A stretch of DNA of 53,539 nt from positions 62,812-116,350 of the forward strand of contig PMTF01000008.1 in NCBI GenBank assembly GCA_003167415.1, written 5' to 3'. This stretch comes from Acidimicrobiaceae bacterium (GTDB taxonomy: Bacteria; Actinomycetota; Acidimicrobiia; Acidimicrobiales; RAAP-2). This document shows, in pieces, positions 1 through 9,177 of this stretch. The first letter of the stretch is position 1; the number at the start of each line of letters is the position of its first letter. Below the pieces are notes generated by a model that worked only from the letters and a program-made list of their open reading frames with translations, had not been told where the DNA came from and did no database searches. The position numbers and the translations under genes are program-made.

Positions 1-587
1 ACCATCTTGACGAAGTGCCCGGCCCCGTTGGGCCCGCAGTGCAAATAGCCCAACTGCGCCGTGCCGTCGGTGCGTGTGCGCCCCGGTGTCGCGGCGGTGC
101 CGTCCTCGCCGGGCGCGATCGTCCGAAAGACCGGATCGAGGCGAGCGACCACGTCGTCCTCGCCTCCGATCATGAGGCTGTAGCCGCGTTCCAGTCCCCA
201 AACTCCGCCACTCGTGCCGCAGTCGACGTAGTGCACGCCGCGCTCGGAGAGTTGCTTGGCGCGAGCCATGTCGTCGCGGTAGTACGAATTGCCGCCATCA
301 ATGACGACGTCGTCGGCATCCAGATACTGCACCAGTTCCGTTAGTGCGTCTTGAGTGATCGCGGCCGGCAGCATGAGCCACACCGCGCGAGGCCCGTCCA
401 GCTTTGTGACGAGGTCCTCGAGTGACGAAGCGCCCACGACGCGTTCACCCGAGAGCTTCTGGACGGCCGCGACGTTGACGTCGTAGACCACACAACGGTG
501 ACCATCGCGCACGAGCCGCTGGACGAGGTTCGCGCCCATCCGTCCGAGCCCCACCATTCCCAATTGAATTGGTCGGTCAGTTGTCAT
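1..587 (-). CDS. gnd: 6-phosphogluconate dehydrogenase (decarboxylating), N-terminal part
   Basis: Catalyses oxidative decarboxylation of 6-phosphogluconate to ribulose 5-phosphate in the cytosolic pentose phosphate pathway. Only about 195 N-terminal residues lie in the window; the gene runs off the left edge. The Rossmann glycine motif GMVGLGRMG is at about residues 10-18, the [11 protein letters not shown] motif at about 96-106, and the substrate-binding segment CGTSGGVWG at about 123-131, followed by GAGHFVKMV. The ATG at 587 lies 11 bp inside the 3' end of pgi, so the two genes are probably translationally coupled. The sequence looks like the shorter, YqeC-like actinobacterial form, but that cannot be settled without the C-terminus. 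Confidence 0.93.
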   Translation of the reverse strand, partial: MTTDRPIQLGMVGLGRMGANLVQRLVRDGHRCVVYDVNVAAVQKLSGERVVGASSLEDLVTKLDGPRAVWLMLPAAITQDALTELVQYLDADDVVIDGGNSYYRDDMARAKQLSERGVHYVDCGTSGGVWGLERGYSLMIGGEDDVVARLDPVFRTIAPGEDGTAATPGRTRTDGTAQLGYLHCGPNGAGHFVKM

Positions 588-2226
588 GCCTGTCCCCATT
601 CCTCTTCAGTCGTCGATACAGCCTGATCAGTTCGTTGGTCGATGAGTCGTGGTTGAGACTCGGCTCAGCGTCAGACGAGAGTTCCGGGATTATGGCGACG
701 GCCAACACCTTGCCGAGTTCGACGCCCCACTGATCGAAGGAGTCGATATCCCAGAGCGCACCTTGGGTGAAGACCGAGTGTTCGTAGAGGGCGATGATTG
801 ATCCGAGGATTCGTGGCGTGAGGATCTCGGCCAACAGCACGTTGCTCGGTCGATTGCCTTCCATGACGCGGTGGGCCACGATGGACTCGGGCGTTCCCTC
901 GGCGCGGACTTCTTCGGCGGACTTGCCGAAGGCGAGCGCCTGAGCCTGCGCGAAGACGTTGGAGGACAGGATGTCGTGGTGCTCGCCGAGCGGATTGAGG
1001 CTCTTGGCGAATCCAATGAAATCGATCGGAATGACCGTCGTTCCTTGATGGATCAGTTGATAGAAACTGTGCTGGCCATTCGTGCCCGGCTCGCCCCAGT
1101 AGAGAGCGCCCGTGTCGTAGTCGACGGCGGTTCCCTCGAGGGTCACGTGCTTGCCATTCGACTCCATGGTGAGTTGTTGCAGGTAGGCCGGCAGTCGCTT
1201 CAAGTACTGCTCGTAAGGCATGACGCCGACGCTCGCGCAACCGAGGAAGTCGCGATTCCACAGGGCGAGCAATCCCATCAGCACCGGGAGGTTCTCTTCG
1301 AACGCAGCCGTTCGAAAGTGTTCGTCCATGGCGTGGAACCCGTCGAGCAGCTCGAAGTAGTGCTCCGGTCCGATCGCGAGCATCGTCGAAAGACCGATGG
1401 CTGATTCCATCGAGTATCGACCACCGACCCAGTCCCAGAACACGAACATGTTCTCGGTGTCGATGCCGAAAGCCGCGACCTTTTTCGCGTTCGTAGACAC
1501 CGCGACGAAGTGTTTCGCGACGGCCGATTCGTCGCCGAGTTGTTCGATCAGCCAGCGGCGCGCGGACGTCGCGTTGGTGAGCGTCTCGAGCGTGCCGAAG
1601 GTCTTGGACGAGATGATGAAGAGTGTCTCGTCGGCCTGGAGATCGCGCAGGGCCTCGACCATGTCGGTCGAATCAACGTTGGACACGAAGTGGAACGTGA
1701 GATCGCGTCGCGAGTAGAAGCGCAACGCCTCGTAGGCCATCACCGGGCCGAGGTCCGAGCCGCCGATGCCGATGTTGACGACGTTTCGAATCGACTTGCC
1801 GGTGTGACCTTTCCACTCACCTGATCGCACGCGAGTGGCGAATGAACTCATCTGGTCGAGGACGGCATGGACCTCGGCGACAACGTCGACGCCGTCGACG
1901 ACCAGCGACGCGCTCTTGGGCATGCGCAGGGCGACGTGGAGTACCGCACGATCCTCCGAGACATTGATGTGCTCACCTCGGAACATCTGATCTCGGCGCT
2001 CACCGAGACCGGACTCGTTCGCGAGTTCGATGAGTAGTCGCACCGTCTCGTCGGTGACTCGCTGCTTCGAATAGTCGAGATGTATGCCCTCAGTCTCGGC
2101 GTGCAGGCGCTCACCACGCTTTGGGTCCTCCGCGAAGAGGGTCCGCAGGTTCGTCGCGCGAAGGGTGTTGATGTGGGCCTCGAGCGCCAACCAGGCGCTT
2201 CGTTGGCGAAGGGGGAGAGTGGTCAT
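577..2226 (-). CDS. pgi: glucose-6-phosphate isomerase
   Basis: Interconverts glucose 6-phosphate and fructose 6-phosphate, linking glycolysis to the pentose phosphate branch that gnd serves. The 549 residues match the usual full length of bacterial Pgi. Visible family motifs are [10 protein letters not shown] at about 152-161, the phosphate-binding [10 protein letters not shown] at about 206-215, GGRYS near 270, and the [16 protein letters not shown] region near 385. The ATG at 2226 follows a short upstream gap. The 3' end overlaps the start of gnd, consistent with a pgi-gnd transcription unit. Confidence 0.97.
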   Translation of the reverse strand: MTTLPLRQRSAWLALEAHINTLRATNLRTLFAEDPKRGERLHAETEGIHLDYSKQRVTDETVRLLIELANESGLGERRDQMFRGEHINVSEDRAVLHVALRMPKSASLVVDGVDVVAEVHAVLDQMSSFATRVRSGEWKGHTGKSIRNVVNIGIGGSDLGPVMAYEALRFYSRRDLTFHFVSNVDSTDMVEALRDLQADETLFIISSKTFGTLETLTNATSARRWLIEQLGDESAVAKHFVAVSTNAKKVAAFGIDTENMFVFWDWVGGRYSMESAIGLSTMLAIGPEHYFELLDGFHAMDEHFRTAAFEENLPVLMGLLALWNRDFLGCASVGVMPYEQYLKRLPAYLQQLTMESNGKHVTLEGTAVDYDTGALYWGEPGTNGQHSFYQLIHQGTTVIPIDFIGFAKSLNPLGEHHDILSSNVFAQAQALAFGKSAEEVRAEGTPESIVAHRVMEGNRPSNVLLAEILTPRILGSIIALYEHSVFTQGALWDIDSFDQWGVELGKVLAVAIIPELSSDAEPSLNHDSSTNELIRLYRRLKRNGDRHDN

Positions 2227-2354
2227 GAGAAAGTCCTCGGAGTTAGTTCATGGGAGAAGATGTGACTCCTCCATCATTTCAGTTTGACAACTTCGCGGAA
2301 CACAAACGAATCCGCGACAATGCTCACACGGGGTGTCGATCACGTGAACGACGA

Positions 2355-3461
2355 TCAACGGGTCTGACTCGCGGGTGGGTCGGCCTCGCCGGTGAGCGGA
2401 AGGGTCGGCGGAACGTCGAGACGGGCGACGCCAATCCGGAAGTCGTTCATCCCGTAGTAGACGTCCAGTCGGTCGGGCTCGCCGATGTCGTCGCGACGGT
2501 CAATCGCCGTCGGGAAGACGACGTTGGAGGGCGTGCCCCGAGGACCCATGGAGGGCTGGGGCGAAAGAACCGGGTGGGTCGAGCGGTAGAGGAGTTCCTG
2601 GGGATGGTCCTTCGCCAGGACCATTACGCCGGCCGAGTACGTGAGTTGGTGCGCATCGCTGTCGGGCGCGGCGACGTCGGCCACACCGTGATAGATGAAG
2701 AGCCATCCGTGTTTGGTCATGACCGGCGGAGCCCCGCTGCCAATCTTGAGTAACTCCCAGTCCGAGACCGGCGCGGCCAATCGGTGATGGGACGTGAAAT
2801 GAGCAAGTGGATACGGCACGTCGCTCGGGACCGCCGGCGTGTAGGAGATCCAGATGCTTTCGCGATGCAAGTCGATGTCGCGGTCCTCTTCCATCAGCAT
2901 CGTGTCTTCAGGCAGCGTGCCCGGGAAGAGGGGCCGATGAAGAATGGCCAGCTCAAGTTGCTCCGAGGGATTGGGAACGGCGAGCGGGAACATCGCGGCG
3001 TCCTTGTTGTCTACGCCGTCGAAGTGGATTCCTTCGTAGGGCTCGAAGGTCGCCAGACCGAGCCGTTCCCAGTGCATTAAGTCATAGGAGAACGCGAGCG
3101 CGATGCGCGGACCGAAGGGCGAGAAGGCCGTGTAGGTCATGACGTAGCGCTCCAACGGCTCAACGTAAGTGACGCGGGGGTCCTCGCACCCTCCGCCGTC
3201 CGGTCGCAGTTCGTAGGGCATCTCGGGCTCGAGGGCGATGCCGAGTCGTTCGATGTCGCACGGCTCGCCGCTCGAGTCGAACTGCACACGGGCGATGCCG
3301 ATTCGCGAGTAGTTGCCCTTCGCGACGAGTCTCGGAAAGAGGTAGAGATGTCCGTCCGGTCCCCGGGCGCCCGCGGGATTCAAGATGCCGCCGGCCTCAG
3401 TGGCGTTGCCCGGCTCCGGCTCAATCACCAGGTCCAGCGGGCGCATGGCGAAGCCGCTCAC
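2355..3461 (-). CDS. GH130-type glycosidase or mannoside phosphorylase
   Basis: A 368-residue cytosolic protein with the five-bladed beta-propeller pattern of glycoside hydrolase family 130. Characterised members phosphorolyse beta-1,4- or beta-1,2-mannosides, releasing mannose 1-phosphate; some members are hydrolases. Visible landmarks are NPAGARGPDGHLYLFPRL near residue 28, GGGCEDPRV near 90, and the YEGIHFDGVDNKDAAMFP block near 142. The start overlaps the stop of the HAD phosphatase by four bases (ATGA), so the two are probably co-translated. A role in recycling a mannose-containing oligosaccharide into sugar phosphates fits the pgi and gnd neighbours but is inference, and the exact linkage cannot be read from sequence. 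Confidence 0.82.
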   Translation of the reverse strand: MSGFAMRPLDLVIEPEPGNATEAGGILNPAGARGPDGHLYLFPRLVAKGNYSRIGIARVQFDSSGEPCDIERLGIALEPEMPYELRPDGGGCEDPRVTYVEPLERYVMTYTAFSPFGPRIALAFSYDLMHWERLGLATFEPYEGIHFDGVDNKDAAMFPLAVPNPSEQLELAILHRPLFPGTLPEDTMLMEEDRDIDLHRESIWISYTPAVPSDVPYPLAHFTSHHRLAAPVSDWELLKIGSGAPPVMTKHGWLFIYHGVADVAAPDSDAHQLTYSAGVMVLAKDHPQELLYRSTHPVLSPQPSMGPRGTPSNVVFPTAIDRRDDIGEPDRLDVYYGMNDFRIGVARLDVPPTLPLTGEADPPASQTR

Positions 3462-4240
3462 GACGGCTTTCCGGGCGACGTGATCTGCACGTCGTCAATG
3501 CCGAGGCAGGCGATCACCGTTTGAATCACGCGCGCCGTCTCCCAAGGGTCTCGCACGATGATGCTGTCGACGCCCGCTTCTTGCGCCGGGTAGTCGTTAC
3601 CGCCGGGAAAGATGGCGTCGCCGGCGAAGAGCATCTCTTGGACGGGAATCCCGAGCTGATCGCGCAGCTTGGCGATGCCGTAGGCCTTGTCGATGCCGGG
3701 TTTCGTCACGTCAATCGAGGTGGTGCCGCCCATGTGAATGGCGAACTCCGGCAGCATCGGCTGGAGGATCGCGATGATCTTGGTGCGCTTGGCGAAGTCC
3801 GGGTCCCATTTCGCCTTCGCCTCGAGTGGCGCCTCTTGACCGAGCACCGAGAGCGTGATCTGACTACCGCGGTCTTCGATCGCCTGGCCCCAGATCTTGT
3901 CGACCTTGGTGCCTGACTGATCGTAGGCGTCTTGGAGCGCCTTTATGATCCGCGCACGCTCGTCGACGCTGAGGTCCTCGGAGTAGACCTTCGACCAATG
4001 ACCGACGTACTCGTAGAACTGCGTGCCGCAGGTCGGCAAGAGAAAGAGATCCTTCAACCGTTCGTCGTCCGGGAGGTTGGCGAGTAGTTGTTTCTGGAAC
4101 TGTGACCAGTCGCCACCGGAGATGACGGCCACCTTCATGACGCCCAACAGATCGTGCAATAGAGCGGCGACGTCGGCGCCCAGGGGCGACTTACTCGGCG
4201 CGAGGGTTCCGTCGAGGTCGAATACGAAGAGCTTCTTAAT
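3458..4240 (-). CDS. HAD-IIB family sugar phosphatase or phosphomannomutase-like protein, ATT start proposed
   Basis: A haloacid dehalogenase superfamily protein of about 260 residues. The catalytic DxDGT motif is right at the N-terminus (LFVFDLDGTLAPSK), followed by VISGGD (motif II) and FAGDAIFPGGNDYP (motif IV), with an inserted cap typical of HAD-IIB phosphatases and eukaryotic-type phosphomannomutases. The open frame continues upstream to 4594 but the extra residues are low-complexity and unlike the family. No ATG, GTG or TTG is suitably placed; an ATT codon at 4240 sits six bases after a strong GGGAGG ribosome-binding site and puts the DxD motif where the family has it. Substrate unknown; linkage to the GH130 gene suggests a mannose or oligosaccharide route (inference). 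Confidence 0.75.
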   Translation of the reverse strand: MKKLFVFDLDGTLAPSKSPLGADVAALLHDLLGVMKVAVISGGDWSQFQKQLLANLPDDERLKDLFLLPTCGTQFYEYVGHWSKVYSEDLSVDERARIIKALQDAYDQSGTKVDKIWGQAIEDRGSQITLSVLGQEAPLEAKAKWDPDFAKRTKIIAILQPMLPEFAIHMGGTTSIDVTKPGIDKAYGIAKLRDQLGIPVQEMLFAGDAIFPGGNDYPAQEAGVDSIIVRDPWETARVIQTVIACLGIDDVQITSPGKPS

Positions 4241-4429
4241 GGCGTTCCTCCCGGTGGGGCCCCTCGGCGGGCTATCGGCGTCGAAAACTTCATCGACCTT
4301 GCACCACCCTAAACGAGCGAGAATGCTTGAGGCATTGACGTCCCAAGGGTCCGGCCCTTTCGCCAACCATCCTTTGCTCGGTCGATCGGACTGAACGAAA
4401 GATTCGGAACTATCCGGACAGTATTGAGT

Positions 4430-5356
4430 ATGAGACGATTCTCGAGATCGACGGTCGGCCGGAGTGTGCTGATTGCAGTCGCTCTCGGCGTCGCGTGCCT
4501 CGGACTTCCTTCCATCAGTGCCCTCGCGGCTCCAGCGACGACCACGACGCTGCCCGCGACGATCGTCGCCGCGGGCAATGCTTACGCGCTGCACCTTTTG
4601 AACGCGCAGCCGATACCTTCAGAGGCTCGTGAAGTCACCTCCCTCCCAACACCACTCGCTCCGAACGGCGACGTGGGTGAGTCGGCGGGCGTTCGACAAG
4701 CGCACCATTTGTATCTATTGCCCCAATCGGTTTCCGTCGATCAGTACGTGCGCGCACATTTACCGGACGGAGAAAAAGTTACGGAGACCGGATCAGGCAA
4801 CGCGCCGAACACGTACCCCGTTTACAACCTTGGCCTATCACTTCTTTGCGTCAGTTCTCACATCACGTTCTGCGGCGTCTATTACCAGACAACCGAGGCG
4901 AAAAATGGTGAGCAAGAGTTGCGCGTCGACGTTCAGGTGATTTACCTCCCCATCGTCCACGCCACAATGCCCACGAGCGGCGTGGTGACGGTCACCGGTT
5001 ACGGACAGACTTCGTTGATGGACGGGTCAAGCAATCCGACTTCGGTCGTCCTGACGCACCACCAAGCACTCACCTTGCGAACCGTGGTCGCCGAACTGAA
5101 GGACTTTGGCGGTGGCATGTGCATGGAAGATTCGTTGATGTTGAAGATCAACGTGGTGAAGGGCGGCAAAGTGGTGTGGGCGGCAACGGCCGACGAATGC
5201 CCCGGCGCCCTCACGATCACTTCAGCGAAGGCGAATCTGACTCTCTACGATCGATCATGCTCGTTCTGGCACGTCGTCGATTCTTTCTTCGCATCCGGTA
5301 CCGCCAATGGTACGAAGTCAGACAGCAAAGTCTGCGTCGATTCGCAGGACGGTTGA
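4430..5356 (+). CDS. secreted protein of unknown function
   Basis: About 308 residues starting with a typical export signal: basic MRRFSRSTVGR, a hydrophobic stretch VLIAVALGVACLGL, then a likely cleavage after ALA-AP and a short Thr-rich linker. The mature part has several cysteines (near LLCVSS, TFCGVYY, GGMCMED, DECPGA, RSCSFW, SKVCVD), compatible with disulfides in an exported domain. I do not recognise the family. A TTG two codons upstream is an alternative start; I prefer the ATG. No strong ribosome-binding site precedes it. Its last 112 bases overlap the 3' end of the opposing MFS gene, which is unusual and worth noting for both gene ends. Confidence 0.6.
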   Translation: MRRFSRSTVGRSVLIAVALGVACLGLPSISALAAPATTTTLPATIVAAGNAYALHLLNAQPIPSEAREVTSLPTPLAPNGDVGESAGVRQAHHLYLLPQSVSVDQYVRAHLPDGEKVTETGSGNAPNTYPVYNLGLSLLCVSSHITFCGVYYQTTEAKNGEQELRVDVQVIYLPIVHATMPTSGVVTVTGYGQTSLMDGSSNPTSVVLTHHQALTLRTVVAELKDFGGGMCMEDSLMLKINVVKGGKVVWAATADECPGALTITSAKANLTLYDRSCSFWHVVDSFFASGTANGTKSDSKVCVDSQDG

Positions 5357-6615
5357 TTCGTCGGGATCCTCGTTAGTGACTGGTCGGCCGTCGCGACGTC
5401 AAGTTCTTCGATCGCGGCGATCGGACCGAAGTTCGGCTCGCCGGCGATCGGCAACAGCATGATGAGCGCGCTGATCGAAACGACGACGGCGATGATCGTC
5501 AACTCCCCTCGATATCCGAGAATGGTCACGAGAATCGCGCCCAGAGCTATCGACATCGTCTGCGGGAGTGATGCGATCAAGTCGAAGGCCGAGAAGGCTC
5601 GTCCCTGAAGCTCGGCCGGTGTTCGAAGTTGCAAGAGCGTGTAGGCACCCACCAGAAGCGGCGGTAACGCCACCCCGAAGACCACGCCGCCCATCAACAC
5701 GAAAGCGAGTGAACCACCTTCGAGGAGCAGTGACCCAATCACGATGCCAACCAGGCCGATCCCGCACAGCCACCGTTCGCCGACTCGTCGCATCGAGGGC
5801 GCCGATAGTGGTCCGCCGATGAGCGCTCCGACCCCCTGGACGGCCATCAAGACTCCGATGAAGCTTGGACTGCGGTGCAGTTCGTTGCTGGTTATGGCGA
5901 AGATCGCCGTCTCGAGGAAGCCAATGACACTGAGCGCGACCGCTAACGAGATTGCCATGCGCCGAAGGATTGGCGTTCGCGCCACGTGGTGGAAACCGGC
6001 CGAGATTTCCGCCAGAAAATGTTGCGGTGATCGAATCGGCTTCTCTTCGCGCACGTGCAAGGCGAGGACCGACCAACCCGCGATGACGAACGTGGCCGAG
6101 TCCAACGCGGCGATCCAGTGACCGCCGACGACGACAAAGAGGCCGGCACCGACAAGGGGGGCCACGAGTCGGAAGCCTTCGCGGACCGTTCGCAAGAAGC
6201 CGTTGGCGTCGCCGAGTTGCTCCGGAGGCAACAGCGTCGTCAAGAAGGCCGACTGCGCCGAACCGATGAAGTTGCCGGCGAAGCTGTAGAGGAACATCGT
6301 CAGATAGATGATCCAAATGTCCGAAGAGTTGTGCACGAAGAGCAGCAACATCACGAGTGCCGCGCTGACGAAGTTCACGCAGATGAGCGTGGGGCGACGG
6401 CGCACGCGGTCGACCACCATGCCGGCGAACGGTGAGAACAGCGCCGCCAAGGGAAAGAAGAGAAAGGTCAAACCGGCGTCGGCGTTCGAGTGCGTCAGTT
6501 CCTTGACCCAAATGCCCAGGGCGAGAAACATGGCGGTGTCACCGAAGAGCGAGAAGCTCTGGCCGATGAGATAAACCCTCGCGTCCCGCGACTTGGCCAG
6601 GTCACGCATCGTCAC
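5245..6615 (-). CDS. MFS efflux transporter
   Basis: A 456-residue integral membrane protein of the major facilitator superfamily, with about 12 hydrophobic helices and the conserved loop 2-3 motif (FAGMVVDRVRRRPTL near residue 65). The N-terminus, DARVYLIGQSFSLFGDTAMFLALGIWV, is typical of the DHA-like exporters called MFS transporter in actinobacteria. It overlaps the stop of the ArsR-like regulator by four bases (ATGA) and lies downstream of it, so the regulator probably controls efflux. The C-terminal tail of about 60 residues is hydrophilic and overlaps the opposing secreted-protein gene; it may be lineage-specific. Substrate unknown. Confidence 0.87.
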   Translation of the reverse strand: MTMRDLAKSRDARVYLIGQSFSLFGDTAMFLALGIWVKELTHSNADAGLTFLFFPLAALFSPFAGMVVDRVRRRPTLICVNFVSAALVMLLLFVHNSSDIWIIYLTMFLYSFAGNFIGSAQSAFLTTLLPPEQLGDANGFLRTVREGFRLVAPLVGAGLFVVVGGHWIAALDSATFVIAGWSVLALHVREEKPIRSPQHFLAEISAGFHHVARTPILRRMAISLAVALSVIGFLETAIFAITSNELHRSPSFIGVLMAVQGVGALIGGPLSAPSMRRVGERWLCGIGLVGIVIGSLLLEGGSLAFVLMGGVVFGVALPPLLVGAYTLLQLRTPAELQGRAFSAFDLIASLPQTMSIALGAILVTILGYRGELTIIAVVVSISALIMLLPIAGEPNFGPIAAIEELDVATADQSLTRIPTNQPSCESTQTLLSDFVPLAVPDAKKESTTCQNEHDRS

Positions 6616-7244
6616 TGTGGTCCTCCCGGAAGTCGCACGGGGTAGGTGAACATAAGGGCTTCGACGGGCAATGCCCCTTCACTTCGCGCCGACGGATCGG
6701 AGAGTCGGTCGAGGAAGCGATTGAAGACTCCGAGGATCTCGTGGGTGACGGCTTCGAGTTCAGCGGGGGTGACCCAAAGTATGGTTTCGACATTCTGCGA
6801 GGCCTCCTGCCAGACTTTGGGAAAACTGGCCTTCGCATTTATGAAATCCGCGAGGCGACTCATCGCTCGATCGAAGACCATTCGCTCGAGGCTTTTCGCG
6901 GCAACACTGGTTTCCGGATCCTCCGTGACGTCGCTGAATCGCATGCCGACGTTGATGATCTTCCACGGGCGAAGTCGTCCTGGACCGGCGTCAGCCTCTT
7001 CGACGAAGCCGTACTTAGCCAATTGGCGAAAGTGAAATGAACAGGTGGTTGGTGACTCGCCAATGAGTTCGCCGGCCGCGGTCGCGGTGAGCGGCCCATC
7101 AAGCGCCAGCGCTTCGAGCAGGGCCAGTCGCACCGGATGTGTGAGCGCCCGAAGAGTCTTTGGGTCGTTGACGTCGCGGAGTTCAGATACGGAGTCAGCG
7201 TTCGCCGCAACTGGAGTTTCGGAGTGAGGACTATCTGGTGTCAT
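6612..7244 (-). CDS. ArsR-type winged-helix transcriptional regulator
   Basis: About 210 residues. The N-terminal winged helix is recognised from LRALTHPVRLALLEALALDGPLTA and TTCSFHFRQLAKYGFVEEA (about residues 29-85), a pattern of ArsR/HTH_20 regulators that often sit beside MFS exporters. The C-terminal half is an unassigned helical effector region. I chose the ATG at 7244 because the longer open frame to 7472 runs through a repeated operator-like sequence. It is followed directly by the MFS gene. Autoregulation through the repeats at 7247-7292 is likely but inferred. Confidence 0.84.
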   Translation of the reverse strand: MTPDSPHSETPVAANADSVSELRDVNDPKTLRALTHPVRLALLEALALDGPLTATAAGELIGESPTTCSFHFRQLAKYGFVEEADAGPGRLRPWKIINVGMRFSDVTEDPETSVAAKSLERMVFDRAMSRLADFINAKASFPKVWQEASQNVETILWVTPAELEAVTHEILGVFNRFLDRLSDPSARSEGALPVEALMFTYPVRLPGGPQ

Positions 7245-7246
7245 AA

Positions 7247-7292
7247 TTCGAGAGTACCCTATCGAGAGAGTTCTGTCGAGAGAGTACTCTCG
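7247..7292. promoter_or_regulatory. repeated CGAGAG operator-like sequence upstream of the ArsR-like gene
   Basis: Immediately upstream of the regulator start the motif TCGAGAG occurs three times, at about 7248, 7262 and 7275. The last copy continues into the 12-bp perfect palindrome GAGAGTACTCTC. Repeats in this position suit binding of the ArsR-type regulator to its own promoter. No footprint evidence is available. Confidence 0.55.
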
Positions 7293-7688
7293 AACTTTCC
7301 AGATACCTTGACCGTGATGCTCGTCTTCACCCTTGCGCTCGTGGCTGACGCTCTTGTCAACGCCTTCCTCGTCACCTGAGCAACGGTTCAAGACGCGCGG
7401 CACGCTTCTGCTGTAGAGCGCGCCCTCGGTGCTTCGCCGAGTCAAGTCGGTTTGGCCCTCATGGTGGCGCAATTACTTCCTGCGATCCCTAAAGCATTTA
7501 TAGGAATCCGCTTTGGCCCCGCGCTCTTCGGTGCGGTCAGCCATGATTCGGCGGTGCTGCCATCGGAACGCGTGCTTGGGGCGGTTCTACTTCTCACTCT
7601 CATTGTCGTGTCAGCCTTAACGGCCATTCCAGCTTGTATTGGTGCGCGCCGATCCGTTGCTGCGATCCTTCAGTCCGAAACCGTTTGA
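7293..7688 (+). pseudogene. remnant of an FtsX-type ABC transporter permease
   Basis: One continuous plus-strand frame gives the last approximately 130 residues of an FtsX-like permease (MLVFTLALVADALVNAFLVT, then ATVQDARHASAVERALGAS, then LTAIPACIGARRSVAAILQSE). A TGA at 7377 replaces what is usually Trp in the LVTWATV segment of the family. Everything upstream, including the extracellular domain and first helices, is missing and replaced by the ArsR promoter region, and no ATP-binding partner is adjacent. The fragment is therefore a decaying C-terminal piece rather than a functional gene. Confidence 0.75.
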
Positions 7689-7768
7689 GTGAGCGCCCTA
7701 TAACGTCACGAGTGCAAGAGACGCTACGAATCTGGTCACCGTCCGCCGCGAACGAGGAGTTCTCTTCG

Positions 7769-8098
7769 ATGAAAGGTACTCAAGTGGAGAAGCGATTAGT
7801 AACACGATACGCAACCAAGTCCAAAGTCGCGGCCGACGAAAATCAAAAGCGGGTTGAAGGCGTCTTCAAGGAATTGGAGAACACGAAGCCGGACAACATC
7901 AGCTATATCGTTCTGCGTCTTGCGGACGATTCGTTCCTTCACGTGTCGTTTCACAACCACGGTGAGGATGAGACCAACCCGATCTCGGCGACGCCAGCGT
8001 TCGCTCATTTCCAGGACGGTCACGAGAGTCGTCGTGATGGCGCTGTGAGTCAAACGAGTGCAATGCTCGTTGGCTCGTACATCACTGACATCGGTTAA
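7769..8098 (+). CDS. small conserved protein, ABM-like (dimeric alpha-beta barrel)
   Basis: A 109-residue cytosolic protein. The segment [22 protein letters not shown], then [13 protein letters not shown] and [13 protein letters not shown], follows the pattern of the small antibiotic-biosynthesis-monooxygenase-like proteins in actinobacteria. Those typically read YxxxxxxADEN...VxxVFxEL...F.LxDG.TFVH...NPL..LPAFxxF. The start is the ATG at 7769 with GAGGAG about nine bases upstream; a GTG five codons later is an alternative. The function of this subfamily is not established, and no partner is visible. Confidence 0.6.
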   Translation: MKGTQVEKRLVTRYATKSKVAADENQKRVEGVFKELENTKPDNISYIVLRLADDSFLHVSFHNHGEDETNPISATPAFAHFQDGHESRRDGAVSQTSAMLVGSYITDIG

Positions 8099-8142
8099 TT
8101 CGCACGAGAAACCCGTCAATCGATGTTGATACCCCTCCCTTC

Positions 8143-9162
8143 ATGATCCCTCTCTCCGTACTCGATCTCGCGACGGTCGCCACCGGTTCGACGCCGGCAC
8201 GAGCTTTTGCCGAAACGACCGCCGCGGCAATTGAGGTCGAGCGTCTCGGTTACAAGCGACTGTGGGTGGCTGAACATCACGGGATGCCCGCCGTCGCCAG
8301 CTCCGCACCGGCCGTCCTCATTGCGCACCTCGCGAACGCGACTTCCACCCTGCGAGTCGGTTCTGGCGGGGTCATGTTGCCGAACCACGCACCGCTGGTC
8401 GTGGCCGAACAGTTCGCGACGCTCGAAGCGTTACACCCCGGTCGAATCGACCTCGGGTTGGGACGCGCACCGGGCACGGATCACGTCACTGCTCGAGCGT
8501 TGCGTCGCTCGCTCGACCTCGGTGCCGATCGTTTTCCGGACGACGTCGTTGAACTCATCAAATATCTGTTGCCCAACACTGGCGTACCGGTTCATCCCTT
8601 CGCGAATCCCGGAAACGGCTATTTGCCAGAGCTGTGGTTGCTTGGTTCGTCGACGTTCAGTGCCCAGCTGGCGGGCGTTCTGGGTCTGTCGTTCTCATTT
8701 GCGTACCACTTCGCCCCGGCGCAAGTGGATGCGGCCCTCGCGACGTACCGTGCGAATTTTCGGCCTTCGATCGTCCTGCGTGAACCTCAGGTGATGGTGG
8801 CCGCCTCCGTCATTTGCGCTCCGAGCGAAGAGGAGGCCAAGTGGCTCTCCGGATCGTCGGCGCTCAGCATCGTGCAGATGAGAACCGGTCGCCCGGGTCT
8901 GCTGCCCTCGCCGCAAGAAGCCGCGGCGTATTCGTTTACTCCGATGGAAGAAGCGATTGCCGCCGAAGCCATGTCGACCCATCTGATTGGCGATCCGGAC
9001 ACTGTCGCTTCGGGACTCCTTCATTTGCAACAGCGAACGGCGGCCGACGAGTTGATGATCTCGACTCGAGTCCATTCACTCGAAGCTCGACTCGAATCGC
9101 TTGCGCTCGTGGCCCGGGCCTGGGGGACGGCCGGGACACGTGGGGCAGGATCGGTCAACTGA
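8143..9162 (+). CDS. LLM-class flavin-dependent oxidoreductase (luciferase-like monooxygenase)
   Basis: A 339-residue TIM-barrel enzyme of the bacterial luciferase superfamily, using FMN or F420. Recognisable segments are the N-terminal [31 protein letters not shown] near residue 35, [42 protein letters not shown] near 70-110, and [17 protein letters not shown] near 285. This is the MsnO8-like, alkanal-monooxygenase-like branch with HEHG-type active-site context (AEHHG). The substrate cannot be inferred. It appears monocistronic, converging on the cysteine dioxygenase gene. Confidence 0.9.
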   Translation: MIPLSVLDLATVATGSTPARAFAETTAAAIEVERLGYKRLWVAEHHGMPAVASSAPAVLIAHLANATSTLRVGSGGVMLPNHAPLVVAEQFATLEALHPGRIDLGLGRAPGTDHVTARALRRSLDLGADRFPDDVVELIKYLLPNTGVPVHPFANPGNGYLPELWLLGSSTFSAQLAGVLGLSFSFAYHFAPAQVDAALATYRANFRPSIVLREPQVMVAASVICAPSEEEAKWLSGSSALSIVQMRTGRPGLLPSPQEAAAYSFTPMEEAIAAEAMSTHLIGDPDTVASGLLHLQQRTAADELMISTRVHSLEARLESLALVARAWGTAGTRGAGSVN

Positions 9163-9177
9163 CAGCGCCGAGACGAA

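Noticed and set aside
871-1404. Plus-strand frame of 177 codons
   Set aside because: Entirely antisense to pgi; a high-GC shadow frame.
7377-7379. Use of TGA as tryptophan
   Set aside because: Other genes in the window end at TGA at the expected positions, so the internal TGA marks a pseudogene.
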